Shown one piece after another: positions 47,573 to 58,203 of a stretch of DNA of 64,000 nt. How positions within the stretch are numbered: the stretch's first letter is position 1; the number at the start of each line of letters is the position of its first letter. This stretch comes from Aquamicrobium defluvii. GTDB lineage: Bacteria; Pseudomonadota; Alphaproteobacteria; Rhizobiales; Rhizobiaceae. The notes below the pieces were generated by a model. The model made no database searches, had not been told where the DNA came from, and was given only the letters and a program-made list of their open reading frames with translations. Both the position numbers and the translations under genes were made by a program. The stretch lies in contig NZ_SNZF01000008.1 in NCBI RefSeq assembly GCF_004363725.1, positions 1 through 64,000 of the forward strand. Direction: 5' to 3'.

Positions 47573-48433
47573 TCAGGCCGGACTTTTTTCCGCAATCTCA
47601 AAAAAGGCCTGCCGCAACGAAAGTGTAAGGGAACCGGGATGGCCATTGGCCACCGGATGGCCGTCGATAGCCACGATCGGGGTTGCGAGCGTGGTGGCGG
47701 AAGACAGGAACGCCTCGCGCGCTGAAAGCGCTTCCTCGACCGTGAACGCGCGCTCCTCGATGCGCAGGCCGAGCCGGGCGGCAACGTCGAACAGGGTGGT
47801 GCGCGTCACGCCACGCAGGATGCCATGATCGGCCGGGCGCGTGACAAGAATGCCGTCATTCGTCACGATCCAGGCGTTGGTCGACGATCCTTCCTTGACG
47901 GTGCCATCGGGGTCTACGAACCACGCCTCATAGGCCCCGGCTTCCTTCGCCTTCTGTTTGGCCAGAACATTCGGCAACAGGCCGACCGTCTTGATGTCGA
48001 CGCGGTCCCAGCGGTTTTCCGGCACCGTAATCACCTTGACGCCGGTCTCGGCCTTGTGCCGCAACGTTTCCGGGTCGATCTTTCTGGCCGTGACCACCAA
48101 TGACGGACGTACCCCGTCGGGGAATGGATGGTCCCGCGGCGCAACGCCCCGCGTTACCTGCAAGTAGACAAGCCCGTTGCCGACGCGGTTGCGGCGAATC
48201 ACCTCGCGCAAGACCACGATGAGCGCCGACCTGTGCATCGGCCAGCCAATCGACAATTCCGAAAGGGAGCGATCCAGACGGTCCAGATGCCGCGTCATGT
48301 CCACAATGAAGCCGCGCGCGATCTCGCAGACTTCGTAAACACCGTCCGCAAACTGATAGCCCCTGTCCTCGATATGGACGGAGGCGTCCCGATGGGCGAC
48401 ATAGCGCCCGTTGACGTAGGCAATGCGTGGCAT
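47573..48433 (-). CDS. dat: D-amino-acid transaminase
   Basis: A 286-residue fold-type IV PLP enzyme. The start MPRIAYVNGRYVAHRDASV, the aspartate-binding GYQFADGVYEV, and the PLP Lys in DIKTVGLLPNVLAKQ match Dat. The class interconverts D-alanine and D-glutamate with keto acids, supplying peptidoglycan precursors. Upstream of hfq in the conserved rhizobial dat-hfq order. The longer frame to 48511 has no ribosome-binding site; GGGAAATC lies before 48433. Confidence 0.9.
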   Translation of the reverse strand: MPRIAYVNGRYVAHRDASVHIEDRGYQFADGVYEVCEIARGFIVDMTRHLDRLDRSLSELSIGWPMHRSALIVVLREVIRRNRVGNGLVYLQVTRGVAPRDHPFPDGVRPSLVVTARKIDPETLRHKAETGVKVITVPENRWDRVDIKTVGLLPNVLAKQKAKEAGAYEAWFVDPDGTVKEGSSTNAWIVTNDGILVTRPADHGILRGVTRTTLFDVAARLGLRIEERAFTVEEALSAREAFLSSATTLATPIVAIDGHPVANGHPGSLTLSLRQAFFEIAEKSPA

Positions 48434-48500
48434 GGCGATTTCCCGAAGAACGGGCCACACCATATTCGATTCCGTGACCCCGGCAACGCGGCAAACAAAA

Positions 48501-48522
48501 AAGCGGAGCAATTGCTCCGCTT
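48501..48522 (-). terminator. Rho-independent terminator, dapB side
   Basis: A perfect palindrome AAGCGGAGCAA/TTGCTCCGCTT at 48501-48522 is followed on the minus strand by TTTTTTG. It separates dapB-like from dat. Confidence 0.85.
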
Positions 48523-48670
48523 CCTCGTCTGTCTCAGTCGCCGCCGGTACATCCGCGGTCGGTCAACCTTGTCGACACCCTGCCTTATAGAGAGGCAATG
48601 TAACGACAATGCGACAGTTGCAGACAGAGTGAGGCATGCATGGTTAACAAAGAGTTAACGTGCTTCAGGC

Positions 48671-49480
48671 TTACTCCATCAGGGCATCCAGCCCCCTGAC
48701 CAGCCCTGCCATGGAACTGACGCGGCGAATGGCCAGCAGAGTGCCTGCCACATAGGGCGCTGCCGAGGAACCGGCATCGTGGCGGATCGTAAGCCGTTCA
48801 TCCGGCAGACCGAATACCGCCTCGCAGGAAAGGATGTAGGACGGCATGCGCAGCGCATGGACCTGCACGCCCTCGCCTTGCCCCACGGCGGCGCCGCGCG
48901 TTGCCGGCACCCCGGAAACCTGTGACTGCGGAAGGCTCGTCGCCGCCCTGCGGACTTCGGCCAGGCGCTCGGCAAGTTCGCGCGCCGTGCCGGAAGGCGC
49001 GTCAGGCTTGCGCGCGCTGGCGTAGTCGATGATCTCGACGTCCGGCACGTATTTCGCGGCCATCAAGGCGAAGCGCTTCAGCAAGGTCGCCGTAATGGAG
49101 AAGTTGCCGGCCGCCAGAACGCCGACACCCTTTGCCCGTGCGGCATTGTCGATCTCGGCATAATCGTCCGCGCCGAGACCGGACGTTCCGATCACCACAT
49201 GCCGGCCTTTCGATATTGCCAGAAGGGTGTTCGCCTTGACCACATCCGGTTTCGTGTAGTCGACGACGACATCGGAAGGAACGGCCAATGCCTTTTCAAG
49301 CGAAGGAGCGACGGTAACGCCCGTTGTCATTGAAATCCCGGCGGCAGCGCCCGCATCCTGCCCGGCCGCATTGCGCGATACCGCGCCGGCAAGAAGCAAA
49401 TCCTCTTCCGCGAGAATCACGGGAACCAGTGCCTTGCCCACCCAGCCGGTCACGCCGGCCATCACCACCTTTATGGTCAT
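48671..49480 (-). CDS. dapB: 4-hydroxy-tetrahydrodipicolinate reductase-like protein (DapB family)
   Basis: A 269-residue NAD(P)H enzyme of the DapB family. The Rossmann entry is MAGVTGWVGKALVPVILA and the dipicolinate loop RKPDAPSGTARELAERL is intact. Canonical DapB carries a catalytic His pair (EAHHRHKxDAPSGTA); here that stretch reads EIIDYASARKPDAPSGT, so the histidines are replaced while Lys is kept. The nucleotide loop is VTGWVG rather than GAGGRMG. It may be a paralogue with a changed or lost activity, and another dapB may exist elsewhere. Ends in a strong terminator. Confidence 0.78.
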   Translation of the reverse strand: MTIKVVMAGVTGWVGKALVPVILAEEDLLLAGAVSRNAAGQDAGAAAGISMTTGVTVAPSLEKALAVPSDVVVDYTKPDVVKANTLLAISKGRHVVIGTSGLGADDYAEIDNAARAKGVGVLAAGNFSITATLLKRFALMAAKYVPDVEIIDYASARKPDAPSGTARELAERLAEVRRAATSLPQSQVSGVPATRGAAVGQGEGVQVHALRMPSYILSCEAVFGLPDERLTIRHDAGSSAAPYVAGTLLAIRRVSSMAGLVRGLDALME

Positions 49481-49517
49481 CGCGTCTTCCTTCCTTGCTG
49501 AGCAAAGAAGACACGCT

Positions 49518-49546
49518 GAAAGCCCGACCCGTCAAGCCGGGCTTTC
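49518..49546 (-). terminator. Terminator of the OmpA-family gene
   Basis: GAAAGCCCG (49518-49526) pairs with CGGGCTTTC (49538-49546). The T content on the minus strand is within the stem arm, so termination may be moderate. Confidence 0.55.
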
Positions 49547-49570
49547 TCACGATGCCGGGAATGAAGACCG

Positions 49571-50128
49571 TCAGCGGATGAAGCTGTCGATGCGGCGCAG
49601 GGTCACCCGGCGGTTGCGCCAGTTCTCGTTCTGCGTCGGGACCAGAAGGAACTCCTTGCCGTAGCCGACCGTTTCCAGCGCCCGTGAGGGGACGCCATAC
49701 TGGCGCGACAGAACCCGCTTCAGCGACCCTGCCCTGCGCTCGGAAAGTACCTGGTTGGACTGATAGGAGCCAACGGCATCGGTGTGTCCCTCGATCAGGA
49801 ATCGCGCGCGGCGGTCGCGCCGCAGGATGCGGTTCATTGCGCTGGCGATGCTTTCAACCTTGCGATACTGGGAGGGAGCGATTTCCGCCGAAGCGAACTC
49901 GAAGTTGATCGACTGGATATCGATCGACGGGGCGGCACGGCGCATATCGGGACGACGCTTGAATTCCTGTACCGTCACGCGCTGGTTGGGGTTGACGCGC
50001 ATGCGCGGGGCGGCATCGAGCTGGCGCTCGATCGTTGCCGCCGATGGCATCTGCGCCTGGGCAAATGCAGCACCGGGCAAGACCACGGCGGCAATCAGGG
50101 CTGTCGTGAAGCTGCGGCGATTGAGCAT
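49571..50128 (-). CDS. OmpA-family outer-membrane protein
   Basis: A 185-residue secreted protein with signal peptide (MLNRRSFTTALIAAVVLPGAAFA-QAQ). The C-terminal OmpA/peptidoglycan-associated domain reads NFEFASAEIAP, FLIEGHTDAVGSYQSNQVLSERRA and ETVGYGKEFLLVPT, with the peptidoglycan-binding Asp and Arg. It has no beta-barrel, so it tethers the envelope to peptidoglycan. AAGGAGAA precedes the ATG at 50128. Confidence 0.88.
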   Translation of the reverse strand: MLNRRSFTTALIAAVVLPGAAFAQAQMPSAATIERQLDAAPRMRVNPNQRVTVQEFKRRPDMRRAAPSIDIQSINFEFASAEIAPSQYRKVESIASAMNRILRRDRRARFLIEGHTDAVGSYQSNQVLSERRAGSLKRVLSRQYGVPSRALETVGYGKEFLLVPTQNENWRNRRVTLRRIDSFIR

Positions 50129-50239
50129 GGTATTCTCCTTGTGTCGGTTGCCTCGTTCATCCCGCCCGAGGCTCGGGCACAACATGACCTCGACTTGCTG
50201 AAGGCGGCATGAACGGCGCGTTCAGAAAATACAGTCGGT

Positions 50240-50809
50240 TCAATCCCGTATGACGCTCGCGGCGCGTTCCGACAGGCTCATCGGCTGCACCAGTTCCCTG
50301 CTCTGGCCGACAGGACGGAAGCCAAGCTTCTGATAGAGCGGCAGGGCAGCCGGATGGTCCAGCGTGCAGGTCTGCACCGTAACCAGTTGCGGATCCATCG
50401 CCCAGCATGCGGATATCGCCGCCCCCAGAAACCAGCGCCCTATGCCTTGTCCGGTCGCGTGCTCCATCATGCCGAAATAGGCGAGGTCGACGATTTCAGG
50501 TGTAACACGATTGAGATCGAAGAAACCGGCGGGAGATCCATCCACATAGAGAACCCAGACCTCGCGGCCCTTGCGGTGAATTTCCTCTCTCAGTTCATCA
50601 TCGCTCTTTCGCAAGCTATTGACCCAATGCCATTTTCTACCGACCCGGTCCATCAGATACCGGTAGAAGTGCAGAGGAATATCGGTCGCCTTGAGCAGCG
50701 CGATCTGGCGGTTATAGGGTAGCGGCGGAAGCGAGGAGGGGCGCGCCTCCATCTCGAGGAAGGTGACCGTCACCCTGATCGGTTCCGGTTGGGTGTCCTG
50801 CAACTGCAT
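50240..50809 (-). CDS. GNAT-family acetyltransferase
   Basis: A 189-residue GNAT protein. The acetyl-CoA loop is GMMEHATGQGIGRWFLGAAI (Q-x-x-G-x-G/A) and the C-terminal strand LDHPAALPLYQKLGFRPVGQ. Substrate unknown. The ATG overlaps the sseA stop by one base (TGATG), so it is translationally coupled; the longer upstream frame is sseA sequence. Confidence 0.85.
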   Translation of the reverse strand: MQLQDTQPEPIRVTVTFLEMEARPSSLPPLPYNRQIALLKATDIPLHFYRYLMDRVGRKWHWVNSLRKSDDELREEIHRKGREVWVLYVDGSPAGFFDLNRVTPEIVDLAYFGMMEHATGQGIGRWFLGAAISACWAMDPQLVTVQTCTLDHPAALPLYQKLGFRPVGQSRELVQPMSLSERAASVIRD

Positions 50810-51675
50810 CAGGTCTTTGCACCCTCGCCATTGCCGGTCTCGACGGGCGTATCGGACCGGCCGCCCCATTCGGTCCACGACCCGTCATACAGACGGTTGT
50901 CGCCATGACCGATAGTTTCCAGAGCCAGCGTGAGGGCTGCAGCCGTGATGCCCGAACCGCAGGAGGTGACGATGGGACGATCGAGGTCGATGCCGGCATT
51001 CCCGAACACCTCGCGCAGTTGCGGTATCGGCAGGAGGTATCCGTCTTTCGACAGCGCCGCTACCGGCACGTTGCGCGCACCGGGCATATGGCCGGAACGC
51101 ACCCCGGCCCTCGGCTCCGGCTCCGTGCCCGCGAAGCGGCCAGGCCCCCGCGCGTCGGCGATCTGGCTCTCGCGATTTTCCACGACATTGCGCATTTCTG
51201 GAAAGCCGATCACGCGCGCTTCATCGAACTCGGCGTGGAAAATGCAGGGCGCAATCTTCGTCATCTCCGATGTCGTGGGCCGCCCTTCCGCCCTCCAGTT
51301 GTCGAAGCCGCCGTCCAGCACAAAGACCTGATACACGCCCATGATGCGGAACATCCACCAGGCGCGCGGCGCCGAAAAGAAACCCGGACCGTCGTAGACG
51401 ACGATCGTATCGTCGGCCGAAATGCCGAGCGTTCCGACAAAGCGCGCAAAGTGCCGGGGAGACGGCAGGGTATGCGGAAGCTCCGAATCCGGATCGGAGA
51501 CCGCATCCTGATCGAGAAAGACGGCTCCGGGGATATGAGCTGCATCATATTCGGTGCGCGCGTCCCGCTTGTGTGCCGGCAGATACCATGACGCATCGAC
51601 AATGGTCAGGCCCGGCTCGCCGAGGCGCTGCTGCAACCAGTCCGCGTCCACGGTAAATGGGCTGTCTGCAGCCAT
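50809..51675 (-). CDS. sseA: 3-mercaptopyruvate sulfurtransferase
   Basis: A 288-residue tandem rhodanese. The active loop CGSGITAAALTLALE has the CGSGxTA of 3-MST rather than CRKGVT of thiosulfate sulfurtransferase. It moves sulfur from 3-mercaptopyruvate to thiols or cyanide. Between alaX-like and a GNAT gene, downstream of a cysteine-synthase-like gene: sulfur-metabolism context. GAGGGAC before the ATG. Confidence 0.92.
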   Translation of the reverse strand: MAADSPFTVDADWLQQRLGEPGLTIVDASWYLPAHKRDARTEYDAAHIPGAVFLDQDAVSDPDSELPHTLPSPRHFARFVGTLGISADDTIVVYDGPGFFSAPRAWWMFRIMGVYQVFVLDGGFDNWRAEGRPTTSEMTKIAPCIFHAEFDEARVIGFPEMRNVVENRESQIADARGPGRFAGTEPEPRAGVRSGHMPGARNVPVAALSKDGYLLPIPQLREVFGNAGIDLDRPIVTSCGSGITAAALTLALETIGHGDNRLYDGSWTEWGGRSDTPVETGNGEGAKT

Positions 51676-51712
51676 CTCAAGTCCCTCGTTGATATGCCCT
51701 TATACAGCGCTC

Positions 51713-52459
51713 TCAGGAAACCGGCAAAGGCCCGAAGCGCAAACGGAAGCGGCGGTTTTCGCGCCCCTTCTTCTCGATCTTGCCGATGTGAATTTCACCG
51801 ATTTCCGCTGTACTTGCGACATGCGTGCCGCCGCAAGGCTGGCTGTCCACCACACCCTCGTCGCCGATGCAGACGAGCCGGACGCTGCCCGCACCCTGCG
51901 GCGGGCGCACATTCTTGGATTTGACCAGACCCGGATTTGCAGCCAGCTCATCCTCGCCGATCTGCCGGATGAATACGGGATGGTCGGCGCGAACCAGTTC
52001 CATAAGCCGTTCCGTGGCCTCTTCCTTGCCGGGGCCTGCTTCGGGAAGGTCGAAATCGACACGAGAGTCGTCGGTCGACACCGATGCCCCGGTAATCGGA
52101 TAGGGACAGATTACCGTGAGCAGATGACAGGCCGTATGCATGCGCATCAGAAGATGCCGGCGCGGCCAGTCTATGACCAGCCGGAGCGTCTCGCCCGGCC
52201 CGACGAGCGCCTGGCCGGGAGCGGGAAGGTGGATGATTTCATTCTTTGTCCGACCGGTAACGGTGCCCGCGATTTCGATGCGGCTTCCGTCCTGTCGCTC
52301 GAAATAGCCGACATCGCCGGGCTGTCCGCCCGATGTGGCGTAGAAGATGGTACGGTCGAGAATAATGCCGCCCTGGTCGTTGACCGCCAGCACGCTGGCC
52401 TCTGCTTCCCTGAGATAGGAGTCTTCACGAAAGAGGGCTTGCGTGCTGAATTCCATCAT
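51713..52459 (-). CDS. Alanyl-tRNA editing protein (AlaX-like)
   Basis: A 248-residue trans-editing protein deacylating Ser- or Gly-tRNA-Ala. Zinc ligands are HTACH (in MRMHTACHLL) and the CGGTH of SQPCGGTHVAST. The N-terminal part (YATSGGQPGDVGYF) is the conserved lead of the AlaRS editing domain. The start overlaps the cysK-like stop by 4 bases. Confidence 0.9.
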   Translation of the reverse strand: MMEFSTQALFREDSYLREAEASVLAVNDQGGIILDRTIFYATSGGQPGDVGYFERQDGSRIEIAGTVTGRTKNEIIHLPAPGQALVGPGETLRLVIDWPRRHLLMRMHTACHLLTVICPYPITGASVSTDDSRVDFDLPEAGPGKEEATERLMELVRADHPVFIRQIGEDELAANPGLVKSKNVRPPQGAGSVRLVCIGDEGVVDSQPCGGTHVASTAEIGEIHIGKIEKKGRENRRFRLRFGPLPVS

Positions 52460-53490
52460 TCCACCTGCTCGTAGGGCACATCGATCTCCACTTTCTTCTC
52501 CATCCAGCCCGGAACAGGCAAGTCTTTTGCCCGCAGGAATTCAGGATTGAACAGCTTTGACTGATAGCGGGTGCCATAGTCGCACAGGATGGTCACGATT
52601 GTGTGGCCCGGCCCAAGCTCTTTCGCCAGCCTGATGGCTCCCGCAATATTGATGCCGGTGGAGCCACCCACACAAAGCCCTTCCTCCTGAATGAGATCGA
52701 AGATGATCGGCAGCGCCTCCTCATCCGGAATCTGGTAGGAGAAATCGGGCGTGAAGCCGTCGAGATTGGCGGTGATACGTCCCTGCCCTATGCCTTCGGT
52801 GATCGAAGTGCCCTCGGCATTGAACTCACCGGTCGTATAATAGCTGTAAAGTGCGGCGCCCAGCGGATCGGCCAGCGCGATCCTGACGTCGCCACTGCGA
52901 TGGCGAAGGCCCGCGGCCACCCCTGCCAGCGTGCCGCCTGAACCGACCGCCGAAACGAAACCGTGGATCCTGCCGCCGGTCTGTTCCCATATCTCCCTGG
53001 CGGTGGTGTGGATGTGGCCATCGCGATTGGCCACATTGTCGAACTGGTTGGCCCAGATCGCACCGTTCGGCTCGCTTGCCGCAAGCTGCGCGGCCAGCCG
53101 GCCGGAGAGCTTCACATAGTTGTTCGGGTTGCGGTAAGGCACCGCGGGAACCACGATGAGTTCCGCACCCAGAACCTTGATGGCGTCCTTCTTTTCCTGC
53201 GCCTGCGTATCGGGAATGACGATGACCGTGCGATAGCCAAGCGCCCTGGCCACGAGCGTGAGGCCGATGCCCGTGTTGCCGGCGGTACCTTCGACGATCA
53301 CGCCGCCCGGCCGCAACAAACCGCGCTTTTCCGCATCGCGAATGATGAACAGGCCGGCCCTGTCCTTCACCGACTGGCCGGGATTCATGAACTCGGCCTT
53401 GCCGAGAATTTCACAACCCGTTTCCTCGGAGGCCCTGCGCAGTCTGATAAGCGGCGTGTTGCCGATGGCGTCAATCACCGAACGGTGCAT
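52456..53490 (-). CDS. cysK: Cysteine synthase / cystathionine beta-synthase family protein
   Basis: A 344-residue PLP enzyme. Lys42 in GQSVKDRAG forms the Schiff base. GTAGNTGIG is the substrate loop and VGSGGTLAGVA the phosphate-binding loop. Makes cysteine from O-acetylserine and sulfide, or may act as a CBS-like enzyme. First gene of the alaX/sseA/GNAT run. Confidence 0.9.
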   Translation of the reverse strand: MHRSVIDAIGNTPLIRLRRASEETGCEILGKAEFMNPGQSVKDRAGLFIIRDAEKRGLLRPGGVIVEGTAGNTGIGLTLVARALGYRTVIVIPDTQAQEKKDAIKVLGAELIVVPAVPYRNPNNYVKLSGRLAAQLAASEPNGAIWANQFDNVANRDGHIHTTAREIWEQTGGRIHGFVSAVGSGGTLAGVAAGLRHRSGDVRIALADPLGAALYSYYTTGEFNAEGTSITEGIGQGRITANLDGFTPDFSYQIPDEEALPIIFDLIQEEGLCVGGSTGINIAGAIRLAKELGPGHTIVTILCDYGTRYQSKLFNPEFLRAKDLPVPGWMEKKVEIDVPYEQVE

Positions 53491-53690
53491 GGAAATTCCT
53501 CAGGCCGGATGGATCGGCCTGAAACTAGAAATGTCGGGACCGCCTTTCAAGGATTCGTTTTTCCCAATTATCCAGATTACGGGCACATAATTCCATATCG
53601 GCGGGTTGCTTACGCTGCGTTCCCGACAACGCCTCTTTCCTTACCCGGCACAGATGGCTAGACCGTGCGCGAGGGCAAGCAAGGTGACGA

Positions 53691-54530
53691 ATGGGACTTT
53701 ACAGGGCAAACCCCGAAGACGGCGTTGTCTGGATTACAGGCGGCAGCTCCGGAATAGGCAGGGCACTTGCGAGCCAGCTTGCCGACGCAGGCTACACGGT
53801 AGCGGTAACGGCGCGCGAAGGTGACGAGATCGACGTACTGGTTGCGGAATCCGCCGGCCTTTCCGGACGGATAACATCTTTTCCGTGCGACGTGACCGAC
53901 GAAGCCGGTCTGGAAGCCACCCTGGCCTCGATCGAGAGCGAAATCGGACCGGTTGTCCTGGCCATTTTCAATGCCGGCACTTATGTGCCCGTAGCCGGAG
54001 AGAACCTCTCTGTGCGGAAATTCCGCCGCACATTCGATGTCAACCTGCAAGGCGTGATCAACGGGCTGGTGCCGGCTGTGCGCAGCATGCAGAAGCGCGG
54101 GTTCGGACATGTCGTGCTGGTCGGATCGATCAGCGCGTGGTTCGGATGGCCGACGACCGCCGCCTATGGAGCCAGCAAGGCGGCTATCAACGTGATGGCG
54201 CAGGCGCTGAAATACGATCTCGACAAGATCAACGTTCGTATCCAGGTGGCCAACCCCGGTTTTGTGAACACGCCCCTGCTTCAGCTACAGCAGACCGCTT
54301 CCATGATGCCTGCATTGATGAGTCCGGAGGATGCGGCAAGCCGCATGTTGCGCGGCATCACCCGTGGCGGGTTCGAAATCGCCTTTCCCAAACGGCTGGT
54401 CTGGGTCCTCAAGCTGACGAGCATGATGCCGCAGCCGGTCCGCCACTGGATAATCGCCCGGCTGACTGGATGGTCGTCGCGCCCGCTGAGCTTCGGGCGT
54501 TCGGGGCGCCGGGCGGGTCGCGACGCATAG
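53691..54530 (+). CDS. Short-chain dehydrogenase/reductase
   Basis: A 279-residue SDR. The NAD(P) loop is WITGGSSGIGRALA, the NAG strand FNAGTYVP, and the catalytic Ser-Tyr-Lys set is SISAWFGWPTTAAYGASKAA. The substrate is unknown. AAGGTGA precedes the ATG. The C-terminal basic and Arg-rich tail is unusual. Divergent from the cysK gene. Confidence 0.88.
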   Translation: MGLYRANPEDGVVWITGGSSGIGRALASQLADAGYTVAVTAREGDEIDVLVAESAGLSGRITSFPCDVTDEAGLEATLASIESEIGPVVLAIFNAGTYVPVAGENLSVRKFRRTFDVNLQGVINGLVPAVRSMQKRGFGHVVLVGSISAWFGWPTTAAYGASKAAINVMAQALKYDLDKINVRIQVANPGFVNTPLLQLQQTASMMPALMSPEDAASRMLRGITRGGFEIAFPKRLVWVLKLTSMMPQPVRHWIIARLTGWSSRPLSFGRSGRRAGRDA

Positions 54531-54832
54531 CCAGCCCTGTTGCGCTGCAATATATTCTCCTTGCATTTGCAGGCCCGCTGATCCATATGCAACGGATAGG
54601 CGCTTGGGCCGGTCGATCCGGCTTTCTCGAAGAATGAGACTGGTTGCGTCTGTTTCTCGCCAGCCGCCTGTCGGCGCGGTGATGAAAAGCCCCACAGCCT
54701 CAGGCATGTGGGCGCGACAGCGCAGCCGCGCGGAGATGATCCGCCGCCTTGTCGTTTCCGATGTTTGTGTCAGGCGGGTTGCGCCCCGCCGCGCATGTTG
54801 GCGGCTGCATGCCGCATGAAAGAAGACGAATT
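54531..54832. other. 302-base gap upstream of the helicase gene
   Basis: No gene is supported. It holds the likely leader of the DEAD-box helicase; such genes often have long 5' UTRs in this group. Two start choices for the helicase (54809 and 54833) fall at its end. Confidence 0.4.
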
Positions 54833-56266
54833 TTGACCAATGAAAACATTGCGGAGCCAACGGGCTTCGCGGCTCTGGGAATTTCAGGGCAACTTCTGAA
54901 AGCCACCCATGCGGCAGGCTTCACCGAGCCGAAACCCATCCAGGAACAGGCAATCCCCGCCCAGCTCGAAGGTCGCGACATTCTGGGCATCGCACAGACG
55001 GGATCGGGCAAGACCGCCGCCTTCGCACTGCCGATCCTGTCGAAAATCATCGCCCTCGGCACCAAGCGCAGGCCGCGGACGGCGCGCGCGCTGATTCTGG
55101 CCCCGACCCGCGAACTGGCCGTCCAGATCGAGGAGACAGTCAAGGTGCTCGCGAAGGGAGCGCACATCTCGACCGCGCTCGTGCTTGGCGGCGTCTCGCG
55201 TCACAGCCAGGTCAAGCGCATCGCTCCCGGTGTCGATTTCCTGATCGCAACGCCCGGCCGTCTGACGGATCTGGTCCGGGAGAAGGACCTCATCCTTTCG
55301 GACACGACGTGGCTGGTTCTCGACGAAGCCGACCGGATGCTCGATATGGGCTTCATCAACGACGTTCGCCGCATTGCCAAGGCCACGCATCCCGCACGGC
55401 AGACAGCGCTGTTCTCGGCAACCATGCCGAATGAGATCGCCGAACTCGCAAAGGGGCTTCTGCACGATCCGGTCCGGGTCGAGGTTGCCCCGCAAGGCAC
55501 CACAGCGTCCGAGATCAGGCAAGGCGTGATCTTCGCCCGTACAAAGCAGAAGCGGCAGGTTCTCTCCACGATGCTGGCCGATGACGCGATGCGTTCGGTC
55601 ATCATCTTTGCGCGCACCAAGCATGGCGCCGACCGCGTGACCCGCGACCTGGAGCGCGATGGCTTCGAGGCAGCCGTCATCCATGGAAACAAGAGCCAGA
55701 ACGCGCGCCAGAAAGCCCTGAACGGTTTTCGCGACGGTTCTGTGCGCATTCTTGTGGCTACCGACATCGCCGCGCGCGGCATCGACGTTCCCGGCATCAG
55801 CCATGTGGTCAATTTCGATCTTCCGGACGAAGCGGAGAGCTACGTGCACCGCATCGGCCGGACGGGTCGCAACGGACAGGACGGCGTGGCCATCACGATG
55901 GTCGATCCGTCTGAAAACGCCAAGCTCAGGCAGGTGGAGCGCATCATCCGCATGAAGCTGCCGGTGCTTGCCGACCATCTGGATCAGCCGGACCCGCAGC
56001 CGAAGTCACGCGAGCACAACGCCGACAGGCGGCCGGAAGCCGCGAACGATCGCGAACCCCGCCGTGACGGCAAACGGGCTTCCAGCGGTGAAAGGGCGTC
56101 GAGGCCGGCCGGCAAGGCCAGAAGTGGCGGCAACGCTTCCAACAGCAACAGGCATTGGCCCGAAAAGGCCGGCACCCCTCGCCCGGCCGGTGAACGGGCA
56201 CCGGATGGCGCAAAACCGCGCAAATTCCGTCGCCGCACCCGCAGGCCCGCTGCACATGCGGCCTGA
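54833..56266 (+). CDS. DEAD-box RNA helicase, RhlE-like
   Basis: A 477-residue helicase. Motifs: Q motif FTEPKPIQEQAIP, I AQTGSGKT, Ia PTRELAVQIE, II VLDEADRM, III SATMP, V ATDIAARGIDVP, VI YVHRIGRTGR. The C-terminal tail (~100 residues) is basic and low-complexity (RPAGKARSGG and RRRTRRPA) and probably binds RNA. It functions in cold adaptation and ribosome assembly. I start at TTG 54833 (MTNENIAEPTG); ATG 54809 is an alternative. Confidence 0.9.
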   Translation: MTNENIAEPTGFAALGISGQLLKATHAAGFTEPKPIQEQAIPAQLEGRDILGIAQTGSGKTAAFALPILSKIIALGTKRRPRTARALILAPTRELAVQIEETVKVLAKGAHISTALVLGGVSRHSQVKRIAPGVDFLIATPGRLTDLVREKDLILSDTTWLVLDEADRMLDMGFINDVRRIAKATHPARQTALFSATMPNEIAELAKGLLHDPVRVEVAPQGTTASEIRQGVIFARTKQKRQVLSTMLADDAMRSVIIFARTKHGADRVTRDLERDGFEAAVIHGNKSQNARQKALNGFRDGSVRILVATDIAARGIDVPGISHVVNFDLPDEAESYVHRIGRTGRNGQDGVAITMVDPSENAKLRQVERIIRMKLPVLADHLDQPDPQPKSREHNADRRPEAANDREPRRDGKRASSGERASRPAGKARSGGNASNSNRHWPEKAGTPRPAGERAPDGAKPRKFRRRTRRPAAHAA

Positions 56267-56285
56267 TCGGCACGCTATCTCAAAG

Positions 56286-56313
56286 AAAACGGCGGGGAGT
56301 TTCCCGCCGTTTT
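56286..56313. terminator. Bidirectional terminator between helicase and pyrG
   Basis: AAAACGGCGGG (56286-56296) pairs with CCCGCCGTTTT (56303-56313). T-runs on both strands allow it to end both convergent genes. Confidence 0.85.
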
Positions 56314-56333
56314 CATATCCACATCTGTACCGC

Positions 56334-56438
56334 TAGAGCATTTTGCAGCCAAATGGAAACATTTGGCGTCGCACAAATGCAGTATAAACAAATAGTTAGA
56401 TCATTTCATCGATTCCGTGAAACGATGAAATGATCTAA
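56334..56438. repeat. Palindromic intergenic element after pyrG
   Basis: It contains CCAAATG/CATTTGG (56349-56355 with 56360-56366, GAAA loop) and a 16-bp perfect stem TTAGATCATTTCATCG (56396-56411) with CGATGAAATGATCTAA (56423-56438). The AT-rich content contrasts with surroundings. Such elements with the ATTTCATCG motif are common between genes in Brucella-like genomes. Confidence 0.7.
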
Positions 56439-56440
56439 GA

Positions 56441-58081
<1,641 letters not shown>

Positions 58082-58160
58082 TTAGCGCGGCCGAACCGAT
58101 TCCGCCAGTGGAAAAACCCGCCGCCTTTGGTTTTTCCCGGCTTTCATTTTGCAAGCAAAA

Positions 58161-58182
58161 GGGGCCGGCTCGAGCCGGCCCC
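58161..58182 (-). terminator. Terminator of the L,D-transpeptidase gene
   Basis: GGGGCCGGC (58161-58169) pairs with GCCGGCCCC (58174-58182) around TCGA. The minus strand continues TTTTGC. Confidence 0.8.
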
Positions 58183-58203
58183 CCGCCAGACTTCAGAAAA
58201 CTG

